Source: Chrysiogenia bacterium (lineage in GTDB: Bacteria > JAGRBM01). From it: a stretch of DNA of 10,068 nt. Positions 1 through 6,161 of the stretch are shown piece after piece. Under the pieces are notes generated by a model that was not told where the DNA came from, did no database searches, and worked only from the letters and a program-made list of their open reading frames with translations. A program made the translations under genes and the position numbers. The stretch covers positions 1-10,068 of the forward strand of contig JAGRBM010000111.1 of the NCBI GenBank assembly GCA_020434085.1. The letters run 5' to 3'. Positions within the stretch are counted from its first letter, which is position 1. Each line of letters starts with the position of its first letter.

Positions 1-678
1 CAGGTTCGCGCGGGCTACGTCCCCCACATAGGTAAAGTCGCGGCTCTGCTGACCGTCGCCGTAGATGGTTCCCGCCTCTCCCGAGAGCAGGGCGCTCACG
101 AAGGCCGGCACCACCGCGGCGTAAAGGGACTTGGGGTCCTGGCGCGGACCGTAGACGTTGAAATAGCGGAGGCACACCACCTCGATTTCGTAACAGGCGG
201 TAAACGCCTTTGCGTAAAGTTCCATCGCCGCCTTACTGGCCGCGTAGGGTGAGACCGGGGCCAGGGGCTGGGTCTCCACCTTCGGGAGCGCCTCGCTGTC
301 GCCATAGATCGAGGACGAACTGGCCATCACCACGCGCCGCACGCCCGCGCGTCGCGCTGCGTCGAGAATTGAAATCGAGCCGTCTACGTTCGAGTGATTG
401 GTTTTTGCAGGATCGTCCACGCTCCGCGCGACGCTGCCGAGCGCGGCCTGGTGAAAGACGACCTCACAGTTTTCCATCGCCAGAGCCACCGCATCGGGGT
501 CGTTGATGTCGCCGTACAGGAGCGTGAAGTTTGCGTTGTCTTTGAGATGCGCGAGATTGGATTCCCGGCCCGTCGAAAAGTCATCGAGCACGCGCACCCG
601 CGCCCCCTGCGAAAGGAGGTAGTCGGCAAGATTGGAGCCGATGAAGCCCGCGCCGCCCGTAACCAGATACTGCGTCAT
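1..678 (-). CDS. NAD-dependent nucleotide-sugar C4-epimerase (WbpP/TviC-like), 3' end beyond window
   Basis: This is an extended short-chain dehydrogenase that most likely interconverts UDP-GlcNAc/UDP-GalNAc or their uronic acids at C4, in the cytoplasm. The 226 residues present contain the Rossmann NAD motif GGAGFIGS at 8-15, the segment HQAALGSVARS at 76-86, the serine patch ASSSSIYG at 119-126, the catalytic pair Tyr145 and Lys149 (SPYAASK), and RYFNVYGPRQDP at 171-182. The HQAALGSV, LPKVE and FNVYGPRQDP wording is typical of the WbpP/TviC branch rather than GalE. About 90-110 C-terminal residues lie off the left edge, where the frame is still open. The ATG is well supported: AGGA lies 7 bases upstream and overlaps the TAG stop of the dehydrogenase gene, only 9 bases away, so the two genes are co-transcribed and probably translationally coupled. 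The exact substrate is inferred from the neighbouring WbpA-type dehydrogenase. Confidence 0.93.
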   Translation of the reverse strand, partial: MTQYLVTGGAGFIGSNLADYLLSQGARVRVLDDFSTGRESNLAHLKDNANFTLLYGDINDPDAVALAMENCEVVFHQAALGSVARSVDDPAKTNHSNVDGSISILDAARRAGVRRVVMASSSSIYGDSEALPKVETQPLAPVSPYAASKAAMELYAKAFTACYEIEVVCLRYFNVYGPRQDPKSLYAAVVPAFVSALLSGEAGTIYGDGQQSRDFTYVGDVARANL

Positions 679-683
679 TTCAA

Positions 684-689
684 CTTCCT
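684..689 (-). promoter_or_regulatory. Ribosome binding site of the epimerase gene, overlapping the upstream stop codon
   Basis: Read on the minus strand the junction is TAGGAAGTTGAAATG. The A and G of the dehydrogenase stop TAG are also the first bases of the AGGAAG Shine-Dalgarno. Terminating ribosomes would sit on the initiation site, which suggests coupled translation of the two sugar enzymes. The motif is seen directly; the coupling is inferred. Confidence 0.7.
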
Positions 690-2013
690 AGAGACGGTGA
701 ATGTTCTTCTTTGTGATCGCGCCAAACGCATTGCGGGTATCGAGCACAAGCTGCGCATGTCGCGCGATCTCCTTGCAATCGAATTCGGCGTGATTGGTGA
801 TCATCACGACGAGGTCATAGCCCTTGAGCATGGCGGGCGTGATTTTTTGTGAGGTCAGTTTCTTGCCGATGCTCGGCTCATTGATCACCGGCACGTTCGG
901 GTCCGTGTAGGCCACTTTCGCACCTTCGGCGGTGAGTAACCGGTAGACTTCTACGCCGGGGCTCTCGCGCACATCGGAGACGCCGGGCTTGTAAGCCATT
1001 CCGAGCAACAGGATCTTCGAGCCGTTCAGTGCTTTCTTCTCTTCATGGTTGAGAATGCGCGCCGACTTGTTGAGCACAAAGCGCGGCATGTTTCCGTTGA
1101 TGTCGGTCGCCAGCTCGATAAAACGATTGGTGTAGTTATACGCCTTCGCCCGCCAGGCCAGATAAGTCGGATCGAGCGGAATGCAGTGACCGCCGATGCC
1201 GGGCCCCGGAAAGAACGGCATGAATCCAAACGGCTTGGTGCTGGCCGCGTTGATCACATTCCAGATGTCGATCCCCATCCGGTCACACATGAGCATGAGC
1301 TCGTTGACCAGTGCGATGTTCACCGCGCGGAAGGTGTTTTCCAGCAGCTTCACCATCTCCGCTTCTTCGGTGCTGCCTACCGAAACGACGGTTTCCACCG
1401 CCTGCTGATAAAGCGCAGCGGCCAGTTTCGTCCCCGTCGGCGTCGTGCCGCCGACCACCTTGGGCGTGTTGTAAGTTTTCCACTGCTTGTTGCCCGGGTC
1501 GACGCGCTCGGGCGAAAAGGCGACGAAGACGTCCTTGTCTACCGTGTAGCCGGCTTCGATGAGATGCGCCTCGACGAGCTCGCGGGTCGTTCCCGGATAG
1601 GTCGTCGATTCGAGCACCACCAGCGCGCCCCTGGGCAGGACTTTGCCCAGCTCAGAAACGGCTTCCTGGATGTAGGAAACATCGGGTTCGCGCGATTTTC
1701 CAAGCGGCGTGGGCACGGTGATGGAAACACTGCTCACCTTGCGCAGGCTCTTGTAGTCGGTCGAAACGCTGAGCCGACCGGTCTTGTTGGCGGCGCGCAG
1801 CTCGGCGTCGGGAATGTCCTCGATGTAGGACTTGCCGCGCCCGATTCGAGCGACTTTTTCGGTACTCACATCGACGCCGACCACGTGAAAACCGGCCCGT
1901 ACGAACTCCAGCGCCAAGGGCAGGCCCACGTAGCCAAGGCCCACGATTCCCACGCGCGCGCTCTTGTCTGCAAATTTTTTGAGAAGCGCCTGTGCGGCGT
2001 CGTTCTTCTTCAT
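688..2013 (-). CDS. wbpA: UDP-N-acetyl-D-glucosamine 6-dehydrogenase, WbpA type
   Basis: Cytoplasmic NAD-dependent enzyme that oxidises C6 of a UDP-HexNAc, most likely UDP-GlcNAc, to the N-acetyl amino-uronate. The 441 residues are full length for the UDPG/MGDP dehydrogenase family. They show the N-terminal Rossmann motif GLGYVGLP at 25-32, ESTTYPGTT at 135-143, FSPERVDPGN at 166-175, the central helix region around KLLENTFRAVNIALVNE (222-238), and the catalytic cysteine Cys277 in GPGIGGHCIPLDP. A C-terminal UDP-binding domain follows, with GMAYKPGVSDVRESP near 325-339. The stretch ASTKPFGFMPFFPGPG before the cysteine resembles WbpA more than WbpO/TviB. There is no in-frame alternative start near the ATG, and the Shine-Dalgarno is weak. 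A 61-base gap separates it from the preceding transferase, and 9 bases separate it from the epimerase downstream. Its product would feed that epimerase. The symbol denotes family type, not proven orthology. Confidence 0.95.
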   Translation of the reverse strand: MKKNDAAQALLKKFADKSARVGIVGLGYVGLPLALEFVRAGFHVVGVDVSTEKVARIGRGKSYIEDIPDAELRAANKTGRLSVSTDYKSLRKVSSVSITVPTPLGKSREPDVSYIQEAVSELGKVLPRGALVVLESTTYPGTTRELVEAHLIEAGYTVDKDVFVAFSPERVDPGNKQWKTYNTPKVVGGTTPTGTKLAAALYQQAVETVVSVGSTEEAEMVKLLENTFRAVNIALVNELMLMCDRMGIDIWNVINAASTKPFGFMPFFPGPGIGGHCIPLDPTYLAWRAKAYNYTNRFIELATDINGNMPRFVLNKSARILNHEEKKALNGSKILLLGMAYKPGVSDVRESPGVEVYRLLTAEGAKVAYTDPNVPVINEPSIGKKLTSQKITPAMLKGYDLVVMITNHAEFDCKEIARHAQLVLDTRNAFGAITKKNIHRL

Positions 2014-2074
2014 TCAGCTCACAGTGTCCCCTGGAAACGCTGGGAATCTTAGCGCTCGCACCGGGCGGGGTCTA
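2014..2074. other. 61-base gap inside the polysaccharide operon
   Basis: This is the only sizeable gap in the minus-strand operon, between the second glycosyltransferase and the dehydrogenase. I see no convincing hairpin with a T tract and no good -35/-10 pair in it, so read-through transcription is the simplest reading. A GC-rich promoter that I cannot recognise is not excluded. Confidence 0.4.
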
Positions 2075-2965
2075 TCACTCTTCCCCGCGCAGGATTTCAG
2101 CGGTCCGCCGGGCGATCCGGGTGGGATTGTAGGTTTCGGCGATGGCGGAGAGGCCCGCCTCGTTGGGGCGCGGCGAGGCCGAGAGAATCTCCCCCAACGC
2201 CTGTCTTGCCGAATTCCCATCGCGGGCTGTGCGAACGCCCTCCATTTCATGGATCCAGAGCACCTCGCGACCATGGGAGAGCGCCTCCAACACCATTTTG
2301 GAGAGCCCGTCGTGTTCGGGCAGGCGGTAGAGCACGCTGGTCTTTTCATAGACCGAACGCATTTTCGTTCGTCCGAGTCTTCCCATTACCTGAAGATTTC
2401 CGGGAGCGTTCTCGGGCGCGGTGCTCGTTCCGCACAGATAGAAGTCGGTGCCGGAAAATTCCCGCGCCAGCGAAACAAAGCCCGGAATGCCGTAAAAGGC
2501 CTCGCGCCCCTCATTGGCGTAGGCCAGCACGCCATGCTTCGCGGGCATGGGAAGCGGATCGGGTGCGAGATCGGGCGGAACAATCGGGACGAGGTGCGCG
2601 GCAATTCCCAACTCTGCCAGCTCCTGCTGGAGCCACGGTGCAACGCACAGGTGGATGTCGATGCTCCCGGCGTGGGCTCGAAGCTGCTCGTGCAGGCGCG
2701 AATCTTCGAGGCTCTGCGCTACGTCCGTGCCTATCCAGTGATTGACCGTGCGGCAGCCCAGCAAGCGGGCCCGCCCGAAAAATCGCGGCATGGCCGAGGC
2801 CATCACGCCATAGGCGACATTCGAGGCAAGGAGCCCCGCGCTACTCGAAAGCAACGCAGCCGGGTCAATGATGCGTGGCGCGAGCGAGTGATCCAACGCA
2901 AGGGTATCGCGCACGTAGGGGAGTGTCTGCACGTCTCCAAACAACGCAATTTTCTGCTTCTTCAT
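2075..2965 (-). CDS. Short GT-B fold glycosyltransferase, GT4-like
   Basis: Predicted cytoplasmic or membrane-associated transferase that adds a sugar to the lipid-linked glycan; donor and acceptor cannot be read from the sequence. It has 296 residues, against about 350-400 for most GT4 enzymes. The N-terminal half carries NHWIGTDV at 75-82, a motif seen in GT-B proteins of this kind. The C-terminal half carries PEHDGLSKMVLEALSHG at 216-232. This is the donor-site loop in the place of the EX7E motif, but with Asp219 in the first acidic position and Glu227 in the second. The ATG overlaps the TGA of the preceding transferase as ATGA, and no strong Shine-Dalgarno precedes it, so translation probably depends on coupling. 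It shares the operon with the flippase, the other transferase and the amino-uronate enzymes. Family assignment is good at fold level, but specificity is unknown. Confidence 0.82.
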   Translation of the reverse strand: MKKQKIALFGDVQTLPYVRDTLALDHSLAPRIIDPAALLSSSAGLLASNVAYGVMASAMPRFFGRARLLGCRTVNHWIGTDVAQSLEDSRLHEQLRAHAGSIDIHLCVAPWLQQELAELGIAAHLVPIVPPDLAPDPLPMPAKHGVLAYANEGREAFYGIPGFVSLAREFSGTDFYLCGTSTAPENAPGNLQVMGRLGRTKMRSVYEKTSVLYRLPEHDGLSKMVLEALSHGREVLWIHEMEGVRTARDGNSARQALGEILSASPRPNEAGLSAIAETYNPTRIARRTAEILRGEE

Positions 2966-4104
2966 CGGCCCAGAATCTCCGCATAAAGCTGCGTGTGCGC
3001 GTCGATCATCCGTTCGATACCGTAGCGCGATTCCACGAAGGCGCGCGCATTTTCGGCGTACGTTTTCCGTCTCTCCACAGTGGCCATGGCCTGTGCCAGC
3101 TCGGCCGGATCATGGCGGGCCGCCCAGCCTTTTTGTTCCGGACCGAAGTATTCGATGAAGGCATCCGCCCCCACCGCGGTAATGGGCGAGAGACGTGGCG
3201 CAACTACCGGCAGATTCATCGCCAGCGCTTCAAGCACCGAGAGCGGATGACCCTCCGAGTGCGAGCTGCACACGTAGGCGTCGGCCGCGCCAAGGAGTGC
3301 GGGCACGTCGGTGCGCGCCCCCAGAAAATGGACCTGCGCGGAGATGCCGAGTTTTTCAGCCTGCGCCTCCAACGCGCCTTCGAGCGGGCCGTCGCCTGCC
3401 AGCAAAAGTGTGCGCGCAGAGTCTTCTGCGAGCTGCGCGAAGGCGTCAAGCAAGTATTTGTGACCCTTCTGCTCGGCCAGACGCGCGGCGCAGATCCAGA
3501 CGAATGCATTTTCCGATATTCCGAGCTTGCCGCGAATCCGCGTACGTTCTTCGTCGTTCTTCAGGGTGAACTTCCCGAGATCGATTCCGTTGGGAATCAC
3601 CCGAATTTTCGATGCGGGTGTGAGTTCCTCCCGCAGCAGATGCGTGCGCACGGGCTCGGATACCGCAACCACGGCCTTCGCCAGACGGGCCGCGGCCACA
3701 TAGGCCATGCGCTGGCGGCGTGAAACGTCGCGGTAGGGCAAATGACGGGTGTAGAGGCCCCTCACCCCCACGAGCCGCGCAAGTGCGACCACTTGCCAGT
3801 CGGTGGGACGGTTGTGCACATGGACCAGACGCACCTCATGCTCGCGCAGATAGGCCTGCACTTCCCCGCGAGCTGTTGCGTCCCGAATCCCGGGAAGGGC
3901 AATGCGCCGAACCGGCACGCTGCGCCGGGCGGCTTCGGCTTCCAGTGGATTTTCGAAGAGATTGCGCCCGGAGTCTTCGGGCCCGGCGCAGAGCAGCTCG
4001 CTGCGATAACGCTCCCTCGGCAGACGCGCAGCCAGCTCGAGCGCCACGCGTTCGGCGCCGCCCACCTGGAGGCTGCTCACCACCTGGACAATGAGCGGTT
4101 TCAT
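2962..4104 (-). CDS. GT4 family glycosyltransferase
   Basis: Retaining GT-B glycosyltransferase of 380 residues, the normal length for family GT4, expected to use a nucleotide sugar to extend a polyprenyl-linked oligosaccharide on the cytoplasmic side. The N-terminal acceptor domain has the glycine-rich loop SSLQVGGAERV at 10-20 and HVHNRPTD at 95-102. The donor domain has VIPNGIDLGKF at 169-179, ICAARLAEQKGHKYLLDAF at 204-222, LLAGDGP at 234-240, and the EX7E motif with Glu284 and Glu292 (SEGHPLSVLEAL). The open frame extends upstream to 4560, but that part lies wholly inside the flippase gene. The ATG at 4104 has a perfect GGAGG 8 bases upstream, overlaps the flippase TGA as ATGA, and starts exactly where the family fold begins (MKPLIVQVVSSL). 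It overlaps the next transferase in the same ATGA fashion. Sugar specificity cannot be deduced. Confidence 0.94.
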   Translation of the reverse strand: MKPLIVQVVSSLQVGGAERVALELAARLPRERYRSELLCAGPEDSGRNLFENPLEAEAARRSVPVRRIALPGIRDATARGEVQAYLREHEVRLVHVHNRPTDWQVVALARLVGVRGLYTRHLPYRDVSRRQRMAYVAAARLAKAVVAVSEPVRTHLLREELTPASKIRVIPNGIDLGKFTLKNDEERTRIRGKLGISENAFVWICAARLAEQKGHKYLLDAFAQLAEDSARTLLLAGDGPLEGALEAQAEKLGISAQVHFLGARTDVPALLGAADAYVCSSHSEGHPLSVLEALAMNLPVVAPRLSPITAVGADAFIEYFGPEQKGWAARHDPAELAQAMATVERRKTYAENARAFVESRYGIERMIDAHTQLYAEILGR

Positions 4105-5606
4105 GCGCGTTGCCTCCGAAAGAGCTGCAGAATCTCGCTCGCCTGCGGGCTGCCGAGCAGGCGCGAAATAAGCAGATAGATTACCGGCGCCGCCAGTGCC
4201 ATCGCGAAGAGGCGCCCGCCGATCGCTCCCTGCCCTTCGCCGGCGAGCAGCACGCCCGCCGCCAGCGGAAGCGCCAGCAACGGAAGGCCCGCCAGTGCAG
4301 CGCGCGCAAATCCTGTCCAGAATTCGCGCCCGAAGAGACCGGGATTGTTTCGCGCAAAGAGCCACGCACCAAGTGGTAGGCCCACTACGGCATTGATGGA
4401 CGTAACGGCTGCAAGGCCCACCACGCCGTAGCGCTCTACCAGCAACCAGTCGAAGATCACGTTGAGGATCATGGGCGAGAGTCCCGCCCAAAGCATGGGG
4501 GAAATGGTCCGTTGCTGCGCGTAAAAAGATTTCACCAGCACACTGCCAAAAGCCATGCACGCGATGAGCGCGCTGTAGGCGCGAAGTACGTTCGTGAGGA
4601 TTGTCAGTTCCTCGGGACCGCGCGCGCGCCCGTAAAGCAGGAACGTCGCAAGATCGGGGGCAGCCGCCCAGGTCCAGATCGCCGCGGGAATGCCGATGAA
4701 AAATACGGCGGCAAATCCCTCCCGACTTGCGTCATTGGAAGTGTTTCCTGCGGCTGCTTCTTTCGAAAGGCGGGTGAAGAGAACCGTTACCAGCGGCATG
4801 CTCAGGATTGCCTGCACCACGCTCACCCATCGATCTGCGTAATGCAGCAGAGAAAGGCTTCCTTCAGAAAGAAAGGACACAAAAAACCGGTCCACCGCAA
4901 CATTCACCCGTGTTGAAGCCGCCACGATAACGACCGGAATTCCCATCGCGTAGAATCTTCGAAGCGAGGGATGCGCCAGATCGAAACCGCCAACGCTGGC
5001 ACGCAGTTCCGATCCAAGCAGCACCAGCGTCGCGGCGAGTCCGACGAAAACCTGCAGCATCACCAAAGCGAAGACGCCGTAGCGGTCCTTGAAAGCCAGG
5101 AACAGCGTGAGCAACACAAGCGATTGAATCATGCCGGCCAGCGCCGGACGAGCGTAATTCTCTCGCGCGTTGTGGGTCTGGGTGAGATAGGCCAACAACA
5201 CTGAAGGAATGAGCCCCGCCCCCGTCCAGAGGAGATACTTTCCCGCAAGGGCGTGGGCCTCCCCCGCCAGACCGGGAGTAAAGATACCGAGCGCGACTTC
5301 GGGAAAGAGCGCAAAACCCGCGGCCAGCAAGGCCCCCAGCACACCGATGGGAACAAACAGGGAATTGCGCGCGGTCGCATAGGCTTCGACGCCTGCCTCG
5401 CGCTCGCGAAGGAGCTGCGGAACAAGAAGCTGGCCCACGCTCAGGATCAGAAGCGCCAGCAGCAAGTTGGGCCCGGCGCTTGCTGCGACGAGCGCGTCGA
5501 TCTCCGCCCCCGTTCCGAAGCTGCGCGCCAGCACGAACTGCAGCGCGAGCTGCAGCACCTGGCCGGCAAGTGCCAGCACGCTCAGCGAGCCGCTAGCGCG
5601 CCACAT
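4101..5606 (-). CDS. MurJ/MviN-type lipid-linked glycan flippase
   Basis: Polytopic inner-membrane protein of the MOP exporter superfamily, predicted to flip a polyprenyl-pyrophosphate-linked glycan to the periplasm. Its 501 residues show about 13-14 hydrophobic segments spread from residue 8 to 482. The MurJ signature is clear in the region 234-282: RVNVAVDRFFVSFL, then HYADRW with Asp258 and Arg259 where MurJ has its functional Asp-Arg pair, then MPLVTVLFTRLSKEAA. KSFYAQQRTISPM at 359-371 matches the MurJ FYA-Q-D/R-TP segment. In-frame TGA lies 8 codons upstream with no other start between, and GGAG stands 8 bases before the ATG. It is the first gene of the operon, so it probably serves the glycan made by the downstream genes rather than being the cell's essential lipid II flippase. 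That role is inferred from context, and housekeeping MurJ is the alternative. Confidence 0.9.
   Translation of the reverse strand: MWRASGSLSVLALAGQVLQLALQFVLARSFGTGAEIDALVAASAGPNLLLALLILSVGQLLVPQLLREREAGVEAYATARNSLFVPIGVLGALLAAGFALFPEVALGIFTPGLAGEAHALAGKYLLWTGAGLIPSVLLAYLTQTHNARENYARPALAGMIQSLVLLTLFLAFKDRYGVFALVMLQVFVGLAATLVLLGSELRASVGGFDLAHPSLRRFYAMGIPVVIVAASTRVNVAVDRFFVSFLSEGSLSLLHYADRWVSVVQAILSMPLVTVLFTRLSKEAAAGNTSNDASREGFAAVFFIGIPAAIWTWAAAPDLATFLLYGRARGPEELTILTNVLRAYSALIACMAFGSVLVKSFYAQQRTISPMLWAGLSPMILNVIFDWLLVERYGVVGLAAVTSINAVVGLPLGAWLFARNNPGLFGREFWTGFARAALAGLPLLALPLAAGVLLAGEGQGAIGGRLFAMALAAPVIYLLISRLLGSPQASEILQLFRRQRA
4113..4117 (-). promoter_or_regulatory. GGAGG ribosome binding site deciding the GT4 start
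   Basis: CCTCC on the plus strand is GGAGG on the minus strand, 8 bases before the ATG at 4104 and inside the 3' end of the flippase gene. It fixes the start at 4104 and rules out the much longer open frame beginning at 4560. Confidence 0.8.
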
Positions 5607-5643
5607 CCGGCTCTCTCCCCCGTGAGATCAGCACGATGGCCCC

Positions 5644-5670
5644 TGTCACAAGTGCGGCTGCAGCGTGACA
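5644..5670. promoter_or_regulatory. Inverted repeat TGTCAC-N15-GTGACA, candidate operator
   Basis: TGTCAC at 5644-5649 and GTGACA at 5665-5670 are perfect 6-base inverted arms with centres 21 bases apart, two helical turns. The same GTCAC core recurs at 5751-5755 inside GTGAGCGTCAC. The pair lies 38 bases upstream of the flippase ATG and between divergently read genes, one of which encodes a DNA-binding protein. That is the usual position for an autoregulatory operator. The symmetry is seen; the binding role is inferred, and a chance occurrence of 6-base arms is possible. Confidence 0.35.
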
Positions 5671-5758
5671 ACTCTGCGACACCTTCCATCTGTGGACGTA
5701 TGCGCTCATTTGGCCAGCTACCATAGCCGCTCTGGGCGGGTTGCGTGAGCGTCACCCC

Positions 5759-5763
5759 GGAGG
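5759..5763 (+). promoter_or_regulatory. GGAGG ribosome binding site deciding the regulator start
   Basis: GGAGG within GGAGGAAGG ends 8 bases before the ATG at 5772. This favours that ATG over the in-frame GTG at 5745, which would add nine residues and place the Shine-Dalgarno inside the gene. Confidence 0.8.
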
Positions 5764-5771
5764 AAGGCACA

Positions 5772-6158
5772 ATGTCCGGTTCGTACGACCCCGAAAAATT
5801 CCGGCGCGATCTCGGTCGACAGCTTCGCGCGTTGCGACGCGAGTCGGGTCTGACGCAGGCCGTGGTCGCAAAGCACGCGGAAATCGGCAACGAGTTCGTG
5901 AGCCGTCTTGAGAACGGCCAGGGCTCTCCCTCGCTCGATACGCTCGGTCGTCTTGCCGCGGCGCTCGACATCCCGGTCTCCGAGCTCTTCCAGTTTGAAA
6001 ACGAATCGCCCACCCAGCAACGCACAACCAAGCGCCTGATGCGTGTCCTCAACCGGCTCGGTGAAGAAGAAATCGACCTCGTGCTTCGCATGGCCGAACA
6101 GGTTGCCCGTTACCAGTCGCGCAGTTCCCAAGATCTCCCCGAATCGTCCTGCGCCTAG
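5772..6158 (+). CDS. XRE-family helix-turn-helix transcriptional regulator
   Basis: Small DNA-binding protein of 128 residues. A single lambda-repressor-like (HTH_3/XRE) domain occupies about 13-73: LGRQLRALRRESGLTQ, then the scaffold and recognition helices through AEIGNEFVSRLENGQGSPS, ending in LDTLGRLAAALDIPVSELF. A charged, probably helical tail follows (LMRVLNRLGEEEIDLVLRMAEQVARY, 89-114), which could mediate dimerisation. No ligand domain or peptidase motif is visible. It is read divergently from the polysaccharide operon, so control of that operon or of itself is a reasonable guess, with the inverted repeat at 5644-5670 as a candidate site. Its TAG stop shares the palindrome CTAG with the TAG of the convergent carbamoyltransferase gene, giving a 4-base tail-to-tail overlap. 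Family assignment is firm; the target is inferred only from position. Confidence 0.93.
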   Translation: MSGSYDPEKFRRDLGRQLRALRRESGLTQAVVAKHAEIGNEFVSRLENGQGSPSLDTLGRLAAALDIPVSELFQFENESPTQQRTTKRLMRVLNRLGEEEIDLVLRMAEQVARYQSRSSQDLPESSCA

Positions 6159-6161
6159 GCG
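6152..6161. other. 10-base palindrome containing both convergent stop codons
   Basis: CGCCTAGGCG is a perfect palindrome. Its central CTAG gives TAG on both strands, in frame with the XRE regulator on the plus strand (6156-6158) and with the carbamoyltransferase on the minus strand (6155-6157). No T tract follows on either strand, so it is not a canonical terminator. Confidence 0.7.

Larger units (their letters stand above)
5607..5771. other. Divergent intergenic region between flippase and XRE regulator
   Basis: These 165 bases must hold the promoters of both the minus-strand polysaccharide operon and the plus-strand regulator. I could not find a convincing sigma-70 -35/-10 pair. TTGTCA on the minus strand (5671-5666) is a fair -35, but no good -10 lies 16-19 bases from it. 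The region contains the inverted repeat described separately, a Shine-Dalgarno at each end, and a second small symmetric element, GTGAGCGTCAC at 5745-5755. Confidence 0.5.

Noticed and set aside
1045-2052. Long plus-strand open frame (335 codons) opposite the dehydrogenase
   Set aside because: It is antisense to a gene with full family motifs, and its translation is rich in Arg, His and Gly with no recognisable domain. GC-rich third positions commonly leave such frames open.
2014-2074. Possible terminator or internal promoter between the second transferase and the dehydrogenase
   Set aside because: Only weak short complementarities, with no T tract, and no paired -35/-10 elements could be found.
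1964-2986. Plus-strand open frame (340 codons) opposite the short glycosyltransferase
   Set aside because: It is antisense to a coding region whose minus-strand product has GT-B motifs and is joined to its neighbour by an ATGA overlap. The plus-strand product shows no domain.
4105-4560. Upstream extension of the GT4 transferase by 152 codons
   Set aside because: It lies entirely within the flippase gene in another frame, has no family match, and the ATG at 4104 has a perfect GGAGG and the family N-terminus.
5666-5671. TTGTCA on the minus strand as the -35 of the polysaccharide operon
   Set aside because: No acceptable -10 hexamer lies 16-19 bases downstream, so I do not call a promoter there.
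5745-5771. GTG start adding nine residues to the XRE regulator
   Set aside because: The strong GGAGG at 5759-5763 is ideally placed for the ATG at 5772 and would fall inside the gene if GTG were used.
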